This document shows, one piece after another, positions 63,389 to 64,000 of a stretch of DNA of 64,000 bases (positions are counted from its first letter, which is position 1; each line of letters starts with the position of its first letter). The translations under genes and the position numbers were made by a program. The notes beneath the pieces were generated by a model. It worked only from the letters and a program-made list of their open reading frames with translations. It searched no databases and had not been told where the DNA came from. The stretch is taken from assembly GCF_003609775.1 (NCBI RefSeq), contig NZ_AP018050.1, positions 620,001 to 684,000 on the forward strand, written 5' to 3'. Source of the DNA: Prevotella melaninogenica. Lineage in GTDB: Bacteria > Bacteroidota > Bacteroidia > Bacteroidales > Bacteroidaceae.

Positions 63389-64000
63389 TGCCTAATTTTA
63401 ATGATGTTGTATCACAGTTCCGTATTGAGGGAACTGTTGAGAGTGTAAGTCCAATCGGTAATGGACTGATTAATGAAACACTGCGTGTAAAAACTGTAGA
63501 TGCTAATACGCCTGATTATATCTTACAGCGTATTAACAACGCCATATTCACTGATGTAGACCTTTTGCAGCATAATATCGAGCTTGTAACTGACCATATT
63601 CGTCACAAGTTGATGGAGAAGGGTGAGACAGATATCGAGCGTAAGTGTCTGCGTTTTGTTCAGGCTGTAGACGGTAAGACCTACTACAAGGATGCTGACA
63701 ACCTCTACTGGCGTGTGAGTGTCTTCATTCCTAACGCTGTTACAAAAGAGGAAGTAAACCCAGAGAGCGCATTCTGCTGTGGTGAAACCTTCGGTAACTT
63801 CCAGAATATGTTGGTTGATCTGAAGGAACCATTGGGAGAAACCATCCCTGATTTCCATAACATGGAACTTCGTCTGCGCCAGTTGCGTGAGGCTGTTAGT
63901 GCTGATAAGGCTGGTCGAGTGGCTTCTGTGAAAGATATCCTTGCTGAGTTAGAGCGTGATGCTGACGAAATGTGTCTCGCTGAGCGCCTCTATCGTGAGG
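63389..64000 (+). CDS. Aminoglycoside-phosphotransferase-fold sugar kinase (NahK-like), 3'-partial
   Basis: The frame starts at MPNFNDVVSQFRIEGTVESV and runs open to the window end (204 codons). The N-terminal lobe has the nucleotide-binding GNGLINETLRV segment and the later YWRVSVFIPNAV, as in N-acetylhexosamine 1-kinases and related APH-fold enzymes. In this cluster it would phosphorylate released GlcNAc or GalNAc at C1 for use in the cytoplasm. No signal peptide. The catalytic loop is beyond the window, so the substrate is inferred only. Confidence 0.85.

Overview
The window looks like a chromosomal segment of a Bacteroidota bacterium, most likely a Prevotella or a close oral/gut relative. 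The evidence is a MurF-Alr fusion, GLPGLI and GSCFA family proteins, a BspA-like leucine-rich repeat protein, TonB-dependent receptors, SusE/F-type and GH92/GH20/GH130 glycan genes, and many promoters carrying the Bacteroidota -7 element TAnnTTTG. Species assignment is inference.

Layout. 1-5245: the F0 and F1 part of an ATP synthase operon (atpB-E-F-H-A-G), ended by a strong terminator. 5246-8168: a repeat-rich spacer, nrdG, and a 12-repeat CRISPR array with no cas gene in the window. 8169-14975: a YiiX-like cysteine hydrolase, a large secreted GH2 beta-galactosidase, and a cupin/HxlR group. 15058-17531: repeats, rmuC, and a GxxExxY nuclease-like gene enclosed by long inverted repeats. 17581-22234: MurF-Alr, Fur, GSCFA, a DUF3791-like protein and a Nudix hydrolase. 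22593-33858: membrane pyrophosphatase, nitroreductase, class II ribonucleotide reductase, FolB, an AmiC-type amidase, an MlaD/MCE protein and DnaA. 34292-42684: a TonB receptor of unusual composition, an ISL3/ISAon1-like insertion sequence that cuts a BspA-like gene, and a SusE/F-like protein. 42703-46990: a TPP-riboswitch-controlled thiamine salvage operon (TonB receptor, PnuT-type transporter, thiamine pyrophosphokinase). 47864-54960: an HdeD-like protein, a decayed permease, a nucleotide N-hydrolase-like protein, an outer-membrane barrel/GLPGLI pair and a lone antitoxin-like gene. 55218-64000: a glycan-degradation cluster (GH130, GH92, GH20, GH92, sugar kinase) that fits N-glycan use: mannose and hexosamine are trimmed outside the cytoplasm, then a cytoplasmic phosphorylase and a kinase act on the products.

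The intergenic DNA is unusually structured. I see at least four dispersed repeat families: A, periodic GGGCGTTAGTAA-type; B, palindromes with GGTTCTTCC ends and CACGGAG boxes; C, about 95 bp with TTTGCTGTCA/TGACAGCAAA ends; D, short C-rich palindromes. There are also several spacers built from degenerate short words. The most interesting candidate system is the GxxExxY gene inside a 618-bp inverted-repeat element, together with a gene-free relative 1.4 kb away that shares its tips. This looks like an autonomous element and a MITE-like derivative. The CRISPR array is notable for internal spacer duplications.
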